Assembly (NCBI GenBank): GCA_030019325.1
Contig: JASEFB010000001.1
Coordinates: forward strand, 1-41,770
Length of the DNA: 41,770 nucleotides
Direction of reading: 5' to 3'
Origin: an archaeon
GTDB lineage: Archaea; Halobacteriota; Syntropharchaeia; Alkanophagales; Methanospirareceae
Numbering within the stretch: position 1 is the stretch's first letter; the number at the start of each line of letters is the position of its first letter. Below, one piece after another: positions 30,495-38,910 of the stretch. Under the pieces are notes generated by a model. That model saw only the letters and a list, made by a program, of their open reading frames with translations. It was not told the origin of the DNA and searched no databases. The position numbers and the translations under genes are program-made.

Positions 30495-31892
30495 TTACCG
30501 CGCAGGATTTTTGAAATTCTTCCTATGTATCGTATTATACGAGCAAAAGGGCACTATTCTGCCATCTGGCAACCCGTAGTGAATCACACATTTCCTCAAT
30601 CGAGCGCAATCGAAATTGTACGGATCCATGAAATGCATGGCGCCTATAAAGAGAAGGTTGAAATGGAGGTCGCTCAGGTCCTCGTAGTCGTGACTTTTTA
30701 GGAATCCGATAAAAAGGTCTTTTATAAAACCTGGGTGAATATGTTTTAACGCTGCGAAAACGGATATCCTTTTATTTTTATTATACGCTGCTGCTAATTT
30801 TTCCATATCCATGTACTTCGTTATCGGCTCTATTTTTCCTTCAGCTCTTCCCTTTGTCTCGACCACGAGATAAGAAAACGCACCACACGAGAAATGGCAG
30901 CCTACCTCCGATTTGCTAGCCAATGTTCCCAGCAGCATGCTCATGAATGAAGGGGGGAAGAAATCCCCCTTATGAAGAAAGCCGGTTTGTTCTTCTACCT
31001 TCCGTATGATATCAGAAACGGTTATCCGTTCATTGTACTCGTATGAAGTTCTCCCGCAGAAGGAAACCGGCTGAAAATTTACCCCGCGTATAATCGCACT
31101 ATTCTCTACTGCAAATTTTATAATAGCGCCAATTTGGTCGTCATTTATCCCTTTTACGATGGTAGGCACGAGCACGATAGCGGGTTTCGGGCCTGCAGTG
31201 CGGTGGTTTTCGATCGCTTTTCTCTTCAGGTCGAGCAGTCTTCGACCCCGTAACTTCTCGTAGGGGTCTTCTGTTACACCATCAAACTGGAGATACACAA
31301 CGCTTGTGCCTGCGGATTCTATCTCTTTACAATATTCCGCACTCGCAGCCATTTTTACGCCGTTGGTATTCACTTCCACATGGTCGAACTTTCTTCGTGC
31401 GTATGCAATAAGCTCAGGGAGGTCATCTCTGAGTGTGGGTTCGCCACCACTGAACTGAAGTCCAGCAGCATTGGTATTCGATGCAAAATTATCTATTATC
31501 GCTTTTAGTTGCTCGAAGTCAGGATCTCTTTCATATCTACCGCCATTACCGTCACTCTTGGCAAAACAGGTTGGACAGCTCAGGTTGCATCGCATGGTGA
31601 CGTCTATAACACCCAATACGGTGGATGATTCATGCTGGGGGCACAAGCCGCACGAAAAGGGACATTCTCCATTACCGTTAGTTCCTGTTATTTCGCTTAT
31701 TTGCGCTCCTTCGAGGTCTTTCGCTTCAAATCGTTGGTAAAGCTGGTAATCCGACCAGCACAAGTCCTTAAACGCACCGTGTTCCGCACAGCTCTTCTCC
31801 ATGTATACCGCTCCGTTCTCTTCGTACAGGTTCGCATCGATGATGTGATAGCATACCGGGCAGATGCTTTTTGTGGTTCGTATCGGGTTCAT
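30495..31892 (-). CDS. Radical SAM protein of the Tes/MJ0619 family
   Basis: 465 residues from the ATG at 31892; upstream starts would overlap the PfkB-SIS gene. The N-terminal part has CPVC, CAEHG and CPFSCGLCPQH cysteine motifs. The radical SAM cluster motif is C102-x3-C106-x2-C109 in RCNLSCPTCF, and LQFSGGEPTLRDDL binds SAM. Further cysteines (GCHFSCGAF and the C-terminal CSYN) could hold auxiliary clusters. MJ0619-type enzymes make tetraether lipids by joining hydrocarbon chains (Tes). Whether this copy does so or acts on another substrate is open. It starts 19 bp after the PfkB-SIS stop. Confidence 0.78.
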   Translation of the reverse strand: MNPIRTTKSICPVCYHIIDANLYEENGAVYMEKSCAEHGAFKDLCWSDYQLYQRFEAKDLEGAQISEITGTNGNGECPFSCGLCPQHESSTVLGVIDVTMRCNLSCPTCFAKSDGNGGRYERDPDFEQLKAIIDNFASNTNAAGLQFSGGEPTLRDDLPELIAYARRKFDHVEVNTNGVKMAASAEYCKEIESAGTSVVYLQFDGVTEDPYEKLRGRRLLDLKRKAIENHRTAGPKPAIVLVPTIVKGINDDQIGAIIKFAVENSAIIRGVNFQPVSFCGRTSYEYNERITVSDIIRKVEEQTGFLHKGDFFPPSFMSMLLGTLASKSEVGCHFSCGAFSYLVVETKGRAEGKIEPITKYMDMEKLAAAYNKNKRISVFAALKHIHPGFIKDLFIGFLKSHDYEDLSDLHFNLLFIGAMHFMDPYNFDCARLRKCVIHYGLPDGRIVPFCSYNTIHRKNFKNPAR

Positions 31893-31911
31893 AGTTGTTA
31901 CAATTATTGAA

Positions 31912-34167
31912 TCAGTCCAATTCTCCATTAATTGGCTCTCTCGGTGTCCAACTATACATTCCTCTTGCCTCCGGGGGATATTTTGCTGGTTTTGAAATAT
32001 CAATTCCCTCGCGTAGGCCAAGGTGGTGTGTGAGGTAAAGTGCTTGAATCACGAGATCAATAGCTCCTAGAACCGAGTGCCGATCAGTTGAAAGTTCAAA
32101 TACCTTCATTTGCTTCTTAAGATACTTTTTAATCGTATTCGCAAGATCATTATATGGTGGGCATCGTAGAATGACAGCTATTTTATTGCTGCGGTGGCGA
32201 TAAGCACTGATATATCGGCCGTGAGTGAAATTTTTTAGTTCGGAATATTCAATAGTTGCGATTCCTCCTTCGACGAATTTTGATTCCAAATCAACAAGTG
32301 CTGGTCTAGCCCAACCACTTCCAAGAGCAATAAAATGATAGTTGCTTGGTGATCCCGAAAGACCTTCACACATTTCACGTGCTCGGAAGTCGGCCGCCTT
32401 AAAGATGCTTGAAAGATTTTTATACTCAAATAGCTGATCTAAATCCTCTTTAAGGTTATTAGGGGCGAAAATAGCCAGAAGTGATCCCAGAGTAGCGAGA
32501 TACCCTACTGTAGCCACAAAGCCTTGGCGATGTTTTGAAACAATGAATACTTGCCAGCCAGAATCACCAGCACGCTTAGAAAGTTCTGAATCAGGATCGC
32601 TGGTAAAAACTAACCCATTAGTCACTCTTAGTGCACGAAGTTTATCAAAAGATCGCAAAATGTCAGGATTGGATCCTCTATATGAAATTAAAACAGGTAG
32701 TATTTCATTTAAAGGTGTGCTAATTGACTCTAACTCATAAGGAGGGATAGCTCTAGCAGGGTTACCACGAAGTGAAAAAAGTAATTGTTCACCAAACACC
32801 GCAGCACTGAAGGAACCACCGGAACCAATAAACAAGAGGGGTGTAGATTTAATCATAGATTCAATCTCATCTCTCTTTTTTGAGTTGAGTAACTGGAATT
32901 GTACCTGCGAATAAGTCTCACTCATCGGAATAAGCGCTTGCGCTAACTCCGCTCCAAATTCATTTTTTCGGGGGTATTTACTTGATATTAGCGATTTTTT
33001 TCGATTTGTGCCCATTACTTTCGGCTCGCCACAGATATGACATACACCATACGCTTGGAATCTAAAAGGAAACTTAAAAGGTTCTGGTATACCAGAGCTA
33101 GGCGGTAATGAGGAGAAAGCTTGTCCGTTGTAGGCAACCTCGGCCCCAAGTGTGAGTGCTTCAGCTGCGTGAACTTTGTTAGTAGCTAAAACCCTTGGAT
33201 AACTCCTAGCTCCGTAGAAGCTGCAGCTCAAAGAGGCTAATCCTTGCGCTACAGAAAGCATCTTTTCTTCAAACCCAATTTCAAGTCTTGCAGACTTGTT
33301 GAGGATTTGAGCTAAAATCGCACCGATTAAAATATCCCCAGCACCAGCGGTGTCACATAATCTCAAGCATTTTATAGCTGGAAATTCAAACTTTTGAAAC
33401 TCCGATCTTGGTCCACGGATGAACCCGTAAACACCTTGTTCGCTGTCGGTTACAATTAAAAGTTTAATTCGCTCAAATCGTTGCGAAAAAGCATCCAAAG
33501 ACTCAAATTTATTTTGTGACTCAAGTCTATTCCGTTTAAGAAAGTTTTTGAATATACGCGAGTTTACCTTAACCATCGTGGCAATTGCAATGAGTTCCTG
33601 AGCTTTCGATCTTGAGCTTTCAAAGCTATCAAAAGAAAAATCAAAAGAAACAAATTTATTAGCTTTTGAAGCCGTTCTTGCTAGCATAAGTGAGCTATCA
33701 TTTGCACGGTCTGTATGTACGATTTGGCAGTGTCGAACTGTTTCCAACATTTCTTTAGTAATATCCCATTTATTAAGAACAACACTGCGACTTATAGGAG
33801 CGCCGCAATCTGGGCATTTATGTAAGAACTTATGTGAATGGTTGGATTCAGAAATAACCTGGAAATACTGCCTAGATCTCCTAAACTGACCAGCTCCACC
33901 TCTCTGTATTAACCATCGAGTATTTACTCCAAAGTTTTTAATGTCTTGCTTAATTATTTCAGACTGAATATCATTTCCAATTGCTCCAATAATGGCGGTT
34001 TTGAAACCCAAAGTTCCAAGAAACGACAATGTATTACCTACTGATCCACCTCCTGCACTTCCCAAATATTTAAGCGATGTTTTCTGGTTAGGAGTAATAG
34101 TTTTCAAGAAAATATGATCCACCGCAACGAGTCCCATGCCAAGAACATCAAGCTTCATTTTCATCAC
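31912..34167 (-). CDS. PfkB sugar/nucleoside kinase fused to a SIS domain
   Basis: 751 residues. The N-terminal half (about 5-335) is a ribokinase-family kinase, with GSAGGGSVGNTLSFLGTLG near 36-54 and the catalytic CDTAGAGDILIGA (271-283). The C-terminal half (about 440-735) is a double SIS sugar-isomerase domain: LLFIGSGGSFSAAVFGEQL and ALGSGWARPALVDLESKF. Two CxxC pairs, CPDC (118-121) and CHIC (376-379), may form a zinc site linking the parts. The start overlaps the end of the preceding phosphoribosyltransferase-like gene, so the two are coupled. Kinase plus phosphosugar-binding suggests processing of a phosphorylated sugar or nucleoside; the substrate is unknown. Confidence 0.82.
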   Translation of the reverse strand: MMKMKLDVLGMGLVAVDHIFLKTITPNQKTSLKYLGSAGGGSVGNTLSFLGTLGFKTAIIGAIGNDIQSEIIKQDIKNFGVNTRWLIQRGGAGQFRRSRQYFQVISESNHSHKFLHKCPDCGAPISRSVVLNKWDITKEMLETVRHCQIVHTDRANDSSLMLARTASKANKFVSFDFSFDSFESSRSKAQELIAIATMVKVNSRIFKNFLKRNRLESQNKFESLDAFSQRFERIKLLIVTDSEQGVYGFIRGPRSEFQKFEFPAIKCLRLCDTAGAGDILIGAILAQILNKSARLEIGFEEKMLSVAQGLASLSCSFYGARSYPRVLATNKVHAAEALTLGAEVAYNGQAFSSLPPSSGIPEPFKFPFRFQAYGVCHICGEPKVMGTNRKKSLISSKYPRKNEFGAELAQALIPMSETYSQVQFQLLNSKKRDEIESMIKSTPLLFIGSGGSFSAAVFGEQLLFSLRGNPARAIPPYELESISTPLNEILPVLISYRGSNPDILRSFDKLRALRVTNGLVFTSDPDSELSKRAGDSGWQVFIVSKHRQGFVATVGYLATLGSLLAIFAPNNLKEDLDQLFEYKNLSSIFKAADFRAREMCEGLSGSPSNYHFIALGSGWARPALVDLESKFVEGGIATIEYSELKNFTHGRYISAYRHRSNKIAVILRCPPYNDLANTIKKYLKKQMKVFELSTDRHSVLGAIDLVIQALYLTHHLGLREGIDISKPAKYPPEARGMYSWTPREPINGELD

Positions 34168-36058
34168 CCCGAATCAGCTTTTTCGCCAAGATAAGGTTTT
34201 TATTCTCATCAGTTTGGGTTGGTATTAACGATTCTTGGACTTGAATGTTAATATCCCAGATTCCTGCAATTGCAGTAACTACCAACATTGAAGTTATGTC
34301 ATTACTGGGTATGAGGCACATCCTTTCGTAATCTATATTACGATTTTCTCGATAACTCTCAAGTAAGGCGACCGTACGATGAAAAGCAATTGCAGGACTT
34401 TCAGCCGGTAAGTATAACATCTTCTCTGTTCTTACGTGAAATCCATCTATATACTCGGCATGCATTGATAATAGTGAATCTAGACTATCGTTACACGAGA
34501 GAGGAAAAATCAAAGCTGGAATAATAATTGTATCCTCAGGTAAATCTGTAGACGGCGAGGAAAGTTTTGGTCCATATACGGAGAGAAAGGGTACAATGAG
34601 TTCTGATGCTGAACCGATATCGTTTTGGTTTGTAATTCTCATTTTGTTTTTGGTTTGTTTGAATTCATTATTGGAATATGCTGATTCATGAACTATACGG
34701 AACTCTAATGCCATGCTTTTCTCAATCTTCCCTTTTGGGACTTTTTCAGCGGCGTCATTAATACTTTTCTCTGAAAAAAGTTCTAAAATTAGCCAATTGG
34801 GTTCAATTAGCTTCTGCAAATCTTTGTATATTTGAGATTCGGGGTCTATTGAAGCTGCCAAGTCAAAGTTAATAGATGAAATATCCCCGAGTTCGACAAG
34901 TGTAAATCGAGAGAGGGCTGAAAGCGAAACTTGTCGTTGACAATTCTCTTTAAACATGCCTTTTTGTTCTTCTAGATCTATATCATCATAGAGCATCTTC
35001 GTGTGTCGATGATGAGCAACCCGAGGAAAGAGCGGGTACCAACCGTTGTCAGAATGCCATAGAAAGTAAAGGCTATTATTTGGGCAATTCGCCCCGATAA
35101 TCAATGAAAGCCCTCCAGCGCCAAGTCCAAAAAGGCATCCCCTACCTTTTCGAGTGTGATTATCCTCTTGGAAACGGTCGTAATACTTCACTAATAATTT
35201 AACTGCAGATTCATCAACCGACTTTTCTCCATCTACCGTGTGAATAAGCCATTCAGATGGTGGAACAATTAAAAGTGGTAAAATATTGACTTCTGCAATT
35301 CCCGTAACATCACCAGTGATCTGGTCTAAGCGCTCTTGGAGTACAGATTCCACATGAGAAGAAGCTATTAGAGGAACATAGTAAACATCTGCGTTTGCAG
35401 CGACTGGTCGCCATCTACTGAAGAAGGACCGCAACTTACCTTTTGACTCGCGCTCCTTACCTTTAAATTCAAATCGAAGGGCGCTAGTGCCACTACCACA
35501 AAACTGGTCGAGAAGAAAAAAACGCTTTAGAGAGCCGATTTTGGTTTCAATTTCTCTAATATCTGCTTCTCCCATTTTGTAATATTCAACAAAATTCTCT
35601 TTTTCCAGTTGAGGAAAACGTCGTCGTGCTTTGCGTCTGAAATAATCAAAGCCTATATCATCAGAGAGAGCAACAAATATGTTTCTTTTTATCTCTCGGA
35701 TAAAAACTTCTTCCAGAGACCCACTGTTTTTTGATGTATAGGACTGTATTACCGATTGCCATGAAAGTGTTGAAGCAAGGTCAAGCGCAAATTCTACTAA
35801 AGCGCGGAGTTCATTCCTTGATATGTATCTGATACAATTTACAAGATTTAGCGCTAGGCTGCGGTCTTCAGGGCTAAAGTTTGAAAGCCATTTAAGAAGA
35901 CGCCTTTCAAAGGTATCGCCGGGAAGGTACATCTCGTATCTGTCAAATCTTCTTTCGGCATTAAAAATTAAGCCCTTCAACGACATACAGGATATCATCT
36001 CTCTTGGTATGCCAATTTCTTCGAGTTTTCTCGCTAAAGCTTCCTCTTTGACCATCAT
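34148..36058 (-). CDS. Large protein with phosphoribosyltransferase-like PRPP loop
   Basis: 636 residues. Residues about 178-200 read KRFFLLDQFCGSGTSALRFE, which fits a PRPP-binding loop (hydrophobic strand, acidic residue, GSGTS), followed by a long insertion (KGKERESKGKLRSFFSRWRP). It resembles the PRTase domains described in prokaryotic conflict systems; that assignment is a pattern match only. The C-terminal ~300 residues (from about 330) are unrecognised. The 3' end overlaps the PfkB-SIS start by about 20 bp. The HAD gene lies 71 bp upstream. Intact. Confidence 0.6.
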   Translation of the reverse strand: MMVKEEALARKLEEIGIPREMISCMSLKGLIFNAERRFDRYEMYLPGDTFERRLLKWLSNFSPEDRSLALNLVNCIRYISRNELRALVEFALDLASTLSWQSVIQSYTSKNSGSLEEVFIREIKRNIFVALSDDIGFDYFRRKARRRFPQLEKENFVEYYKMGEADIREIETKIGSLKRFFLLDQFCGSGTSALRFEFKGKERESKGKLRSFFSRWRPVAANADVYYVPLIASSHVESVLQERLDQITGDVTGIAEVNILPLLIVPPSEWLIHTVDGEKSVDESAVKLLVKYYDRFQEDNHTRKGRGCLFGLGAGGLSLIIGANCPNNSLYFLWHSDNGWYPLFPRVAHHRHTKMLYDDIDLEEQKGMFKENCQRQVSLSALSRFTLVELGDISSINFDLAASIDPESQIYKDLQKLIEPNWLILELFSEKSINDAAEKVPKGKIEKSMALEFRIVHESAYSNNEFKQTKNKMRITNQNDIGSASELIVPFLSVYGPKLSSPSTDLPEDTIIIPALIFPLSCNDSLDSLLSMHAEYIDGFHVRTEKMLYLPAESPAIAFHRTVALLESYRENRNIDYERMCLIPSNDITSMLVVTAIAGIWDINIQVQESLIPTQTDENKNLILAKKLIRGDENEA

Positions 36059-36129
36059 TGATACGTTCTATCCCTTATCTGAAAGCAGGTTTCGCCTATT
36101 TATCATTTACTTCTTATTCGTTATTACAT

Positions 36130-36768
36130 TTAATAACCCAAGGTGGTGATGTTCTTATCCAAAATCATGAAGAGTTCAGTGAGCTGTTCTATATGCACAT
36201 CACCCGCTGATTTCGATCCCATACCGATTACAAAACAACCTACGGCTTTGCCAGCCTGATAATCAGCTTTTGTATCTCCCACGAGTATCACGTGCTCCGG
36301 CTTCACGTTGAGCCGTTCACACGCCTTTATCACAATTTCAGGATCAGGCTTTCCTCTTTTCACCTCATCCCCGGTAACAATCACGTCAAAATGGTTAGAG
36401 AGATAGAAGTGCTCTAATATCTTATTGACGTTCTCACGCGGCGTATTCGTGACTAACCCTACTTTAAGTTTATATTTCTTTTTCGTGCGGCGTAGAACTT
36501 CTCCGGCACCTGGAAACAGCTCGATAAGTGCTATCAACTTCCGTTGTTCCTGCACGCAATACTCCGCGGCGTCTTCACCGAGCTGTAACGCATCGAGGTT
36601 ATGCCTCAGGTCAGGCCCCCAGCAGTTCGCTTTAAACACATCTCTACTCAGTTCTTTCTTCCCATAAGCTCTTAGCATCCTATTAAACGCTTGATACCAG
36701 CTCTCTAATGAGTTTATCAGGACACCATCAAGGTCAAATAAGATCGCTGCTATTTTTATCTCGTTCAT
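36130..36768 (-). CDS. HAD-superfamily phosphatase (phosphoglycolate phosphatase-like)
   Basis: 212 residues with all HAD motifs: AAILFDLDGVLINS (Asp12, Asp14), VGLVTNTPRENV (motif II Thr), GKPDPEIVIKACERL (motif III Lys) and HVILVGDTKADYQAGKAVGC (motif IV Asp). The cap is of the helical C1 type. It hydrolyses a small phosphate ester, and is first gene of the minus-strand cluster with the PRTase-like and PfkB-SIS genes, so it may dephosphorylate an intermediate of that pathway. A second copy of its first ~57 codons lies at 38631-38822. Confidence 0.85.
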   Translation of the reverse strand: MNEIKIAAILFDLDGVLINSLESWYQAFNRMLRAYGKKELSRDVFKANCWGPDLRHNLDALQLGEDAAEYCVQEQRKLIALIELFPGAGEVLRRTKKKYKLKVGLVTNTPRENVNKILEHFYLSNHFDVIVTGDEVKRGKPDPEIVIKACERLNVKPEHVILVGDTKADYQAGKAVGCFVIGMGSKSAGDVHIEQLTELFMILDKNITTLGY

Positions 36769-37070
36769 TGTACGTTGCGTGTAGGTATTTGGTAATAGCT
36801 TACTTAAATTTTTTCGTGTTCTGAAACTATTTCAAGAACTCCTTTTTCAGGATCACCAAAAGCGCTACTTTCGGTAATAGGTGGTATATGCTTCGCTTTC
36901 GGTTACGCCCACATTGTCCACGGTAACTTTATATAAACCACAAAATTATATGAAATTGCGGCATGCATTATACATTAAAGTAATGCTAAAAATGGCATTC
37001 AATAAAAAATCTTTTCAGGTTGTAGAAAGTGTAAACAAGCCCAGAATTAAAGATAGATTACTGGACGATA
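36769..37070. other. Intergenic stretch with promoter-like element
   Basis: About 300 bp between the HAD start and the methylase fragment. It holds a clear TATA-like TTTATATAAA (36928-36937) pointing right, and a short frame from 36950 ending LLDDRLGL at 37084, containing FQVVESVNKPRIKDR. That frame could be another decayed gene start. I see no intact gene here. Confidence 0.4.
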
Positions 37071-37256
37071 GACTGGGATTATAAGGGCGATATATTCCAC
37101 AACCAGTGGCAGAGTTTCAGGGTGAAAAAGAATCCGATGGTAGATTATGATGCAATGTATAGGTATGCGGAAGCTGGGGAGTACCAGGTAATGGTTAAGG
37201 TTATTGATGTTTTTTGAAACGATACCAATAAGGTTTTGAAGCTGAGGGTAAAATGA
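37071..37256 (+). pseudogene. 3' end of a DNA-modification or R-M protein with a nonsense codon
   Basis: Reads DWDYKGDIFHNQWQSFRVKK and GEYQVMVKVIDVF, then TGA (37215-37217), then NDTNKVLKLRVK and a final TGA that overlaps the MNT-4 start. The family consensus at the nonsense codon would be Gly (GGA to TGA, one base). I associate this tail with C-termini of site-specific DNA methylases or their helicase partners in archaeal R-M loci; the exact family is uncertain. All upstream parts are missing. Confidence 0.4.
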
Positions 37257-37585
37257 AGAGGAAAATTCCAGAAGAAATAAAACCGATTTTGGAAGAGGTG
37301 AAAAAGAAGCTCAAAGAAATCTATGGAGAGAAACTGAGAGGAGTTATTTTATATGGTTCGTATTCCCGAGGGGATTTTAGCGAGGGTTCTGATATAGATC
37401 TCATAATACTGTTAGAAGATATGAAAGACCCCATTACCGAGCGTGAAAAATATTTTAATGAGATATGGGAATTAGACCTAAAATATGATACGGTAATCTC
37501 CATAATTCCATTCAAAGAAGAAGAGTACAAAACAAGAAGACTACCGGTTATTCTTAATGCAAAAAGAGAGGGAATTCCCATATGA
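37253..37585 (+). CDS. MNT-domain nucleotidyltransferase antitoxin (module 4)
   Basis: 110 residues with the motif GVILYGSYSRGDFSEGSDID (GS...DxD) and a third acidic residue in the strand WELDLKYDTVISIIPF. The ATG overlaps the stop of the R-M fragment, and its TGA overlaps the HEPN start (ATGA at 37582). It belongs to the longer MNT subgroup that partners HEPN proteins with a SRSYYTMFYTAEALL helix. Intact. Confidence 0.82.
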   Translation: MKRKIPEEIKPILEEVKKKLKEIYGEKLRGVILYGSYSRGDFSEGSDIDLIILLEDMKDPITEREKYFNEIWELDLKYDTVISIIPFKEEEYKTRRLPVILNAKREGIPI

Positions 37586-37981
37586 GAGACGAAGAATATT
37601 CACACCTCATCAAAAAGGCAAAAGAAAGTCTTGAGGCTGCAAAGCATTTATTTAAAAATGGATATACGGATTTTTCTGCCAGTCGTTCTTATTATACCAT
37701 GTTTTATACTGCAGAGGCCCTGTTGCTAACCAAAAACCTATCCTTTTCTAAACATAAAGCAGTCATATCGGCTCTTGGCAAGGAATTTGTCAAAACCGGG
37801 TTGATTCCTCCAAGTCTGCATCGTTACATTTCAGATGCCTTTGACATAAGACAGGCTGGGGACTACGGTCCTATAGGTTCGGTGAGTGATGAAAAAGCCG
37901 CGATGCTTGCTCATTGAGCACGCAGGAGAATTCATAAAAATAGCCGAGGAATATCTGAGGAAAGAGGGATATGTGTTATGA
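37582..37981 (+). pseudogene. HEPN-domain toxin with C-terminal frameshift (module 4)
   Basis: The first frame gives 111 residues with the HEPN hallmark FSASRSYYTMFYTAEALLLT and IRQAGDYGPIG, then stops at 37915-37917 right after DEKAAMLAH. One base over, the reading continues LIEHAGEFIKIAEEYLRKEG YVL to a stop at 37981, the expected last helix. A single-base indel near 37908 therefore removes about 20 residues. Activity may be lost or reduced. The MNT partner is intact. Confidence 0.65.
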
Positions 37982-38031
37982 AACCCACTGAACTTCTACA
38001 GCCCGACCAAAGACAAAACAAAGAACGGCCG

Positions 38032-38169
38032 CTAAAAACGCTTCAAGAAATCTTCAACAACCTTAATATCTTCTTCGTTAAGCCCGTACAGCTTATAATC
38101 AAGTAAGAGTCCCTCAATTTCTCTTATACTCCTCATTTTTTGTTTTTTAAGGTCTTCTACCTCTCTCAT
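38032..38169 (-). pseudogene. C-terminal fragment of a type IIG-like DNA methylase
   Basis: A 45-residue frame: KQKMRSIREIEGLLLDYKLY then GLNEEDIKVVEDFLKRF. The phrase D-L-Y-GLxEEDIKVVE is typical of the very end of type IIG and N6-adenine methylases. It may be reading as a small ORF, but it stands alone behind a broken HEPN gene, so it is best read as an R-M remnant. Confidence 0.4.
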
Positions 38170-38344
38170 ATTATTACACTTTCTTCCCCTTCTCTATGAC
38201 TTCTCTTGCACCTTATAACCGCAAAGTTTGCCATCTCATCTTTAACAAACTCATCGCAAGTCATCCCTTCTACAAACCTCTCCGCACGTTCCGTTCCATG
38301 TTTTCAAGTATGTCCTTGACATAGATCGAGATGTCCCGCTTCAT
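38167..38344 (-). pseudogene. HEPN toxin remnant (module 5)
   Basis: The ATG overlaps the MNT-5 stop (ATGA). The frame reads MKRDISIYVKDILENMER and then goes off. A shifted frame gives ERFVEGMTCDEFVKDEMANF AVIRC, the expected DUF86 continuation, followed by loss of similarity before the catalytic R-x-H region. The toxin is thus frameshifted and truncated. Confidence 0.6.
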
Positions 38345-38634
38345 GGATAAACCACCTCCTTGAGAATTCTTTCCTTCAGTTCTGGTCTGATATCTCCCTT
38401 GGGCACAAGGTCAACTTTTATACCCAAAAGATCAGATAGATAGTTTTCCAATTTAACAAGACCGAGAAGGCTTACAGCCCCCTCAAACTCGACTAGAATA
38501 TCTATATCGCTTACCTCTTTCTCCTCACTTCTTACATAATAACCGAAAACTCCTATCTCTTTTACCTTAAAACGCTCCCTTAATTCATCCCTGTGCATTG
38601 CCAGTATTCCCTTTATCTCCCCAATTCTCTTCAT
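38341..38634 (-). CDS. MNT-type antitoxin with degenerate active-site motif (module 5)
   Basis: 97 residues, clearly of the MNT family (MHRDELRERFKVKEIGVFGY, VSDIDILVEF, ELKERILKEVVYP). The nucleotide-binding GS is changed to GY and the following RG to RS (FGYYVRSEE), so catalysis may be impaired, although DxD remains. Its start overlaps the stop of the HAD stub (38631-38634), and its HEPN partner is broken. This module appears to be decaying as a whole. Confidence 0.7.
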   Translation of the reverse strand: MKRIGEIKGILAMHRDELRERFKVKEIGVFGYYVRSEEKEVSDIDILVEFEGAVSLLGLVKLENYLSDLLGIKVDLVPKGDIRPELKERILKEVVYP

Positions 38635-38822
38635 ATTTTCTCTCTCCCGGTGTTATGCCTCAGGTCTGGCCTCCAGCAGTTCGCCTTAAACGTTTCTCTG
38701 CTCAGTTCTTTCTTCCCGTAAGCCCTTAACATTGCATTAAACGCTTGATACCAGCTTTCTAATGAGTTTATCAGAACACCATCAAGGTCAAATAAGATTG
38801 CTGCTATTTTTCTGGTGGTCAT
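38631..38822 (-). pseudogene. 5' stub duplicate of the HAD phosphatase
   Basis: 63-residue frame. The first 57 residues (KIAAILFDLDGVLINSLESW, LRAYGKKELSRETFKANCWR, DLRHN) are nearly identical to the HAD protein at 36130. Then TGREKI and a stop overlapping the MNT-5 start. The nucleotide sequence is also closely similar. A recent partial duplication of the gene start, cut off before motif II. Confidence 0.8.
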
Positions 38823-38910
38823 CGTATGTAGATAGGTAGTAATAGCTTAACATCATTTTAAAATATTTGCGGCGTTTATACTTTAAAGGGGGTGATAAAG
38901 CTGACAACTA

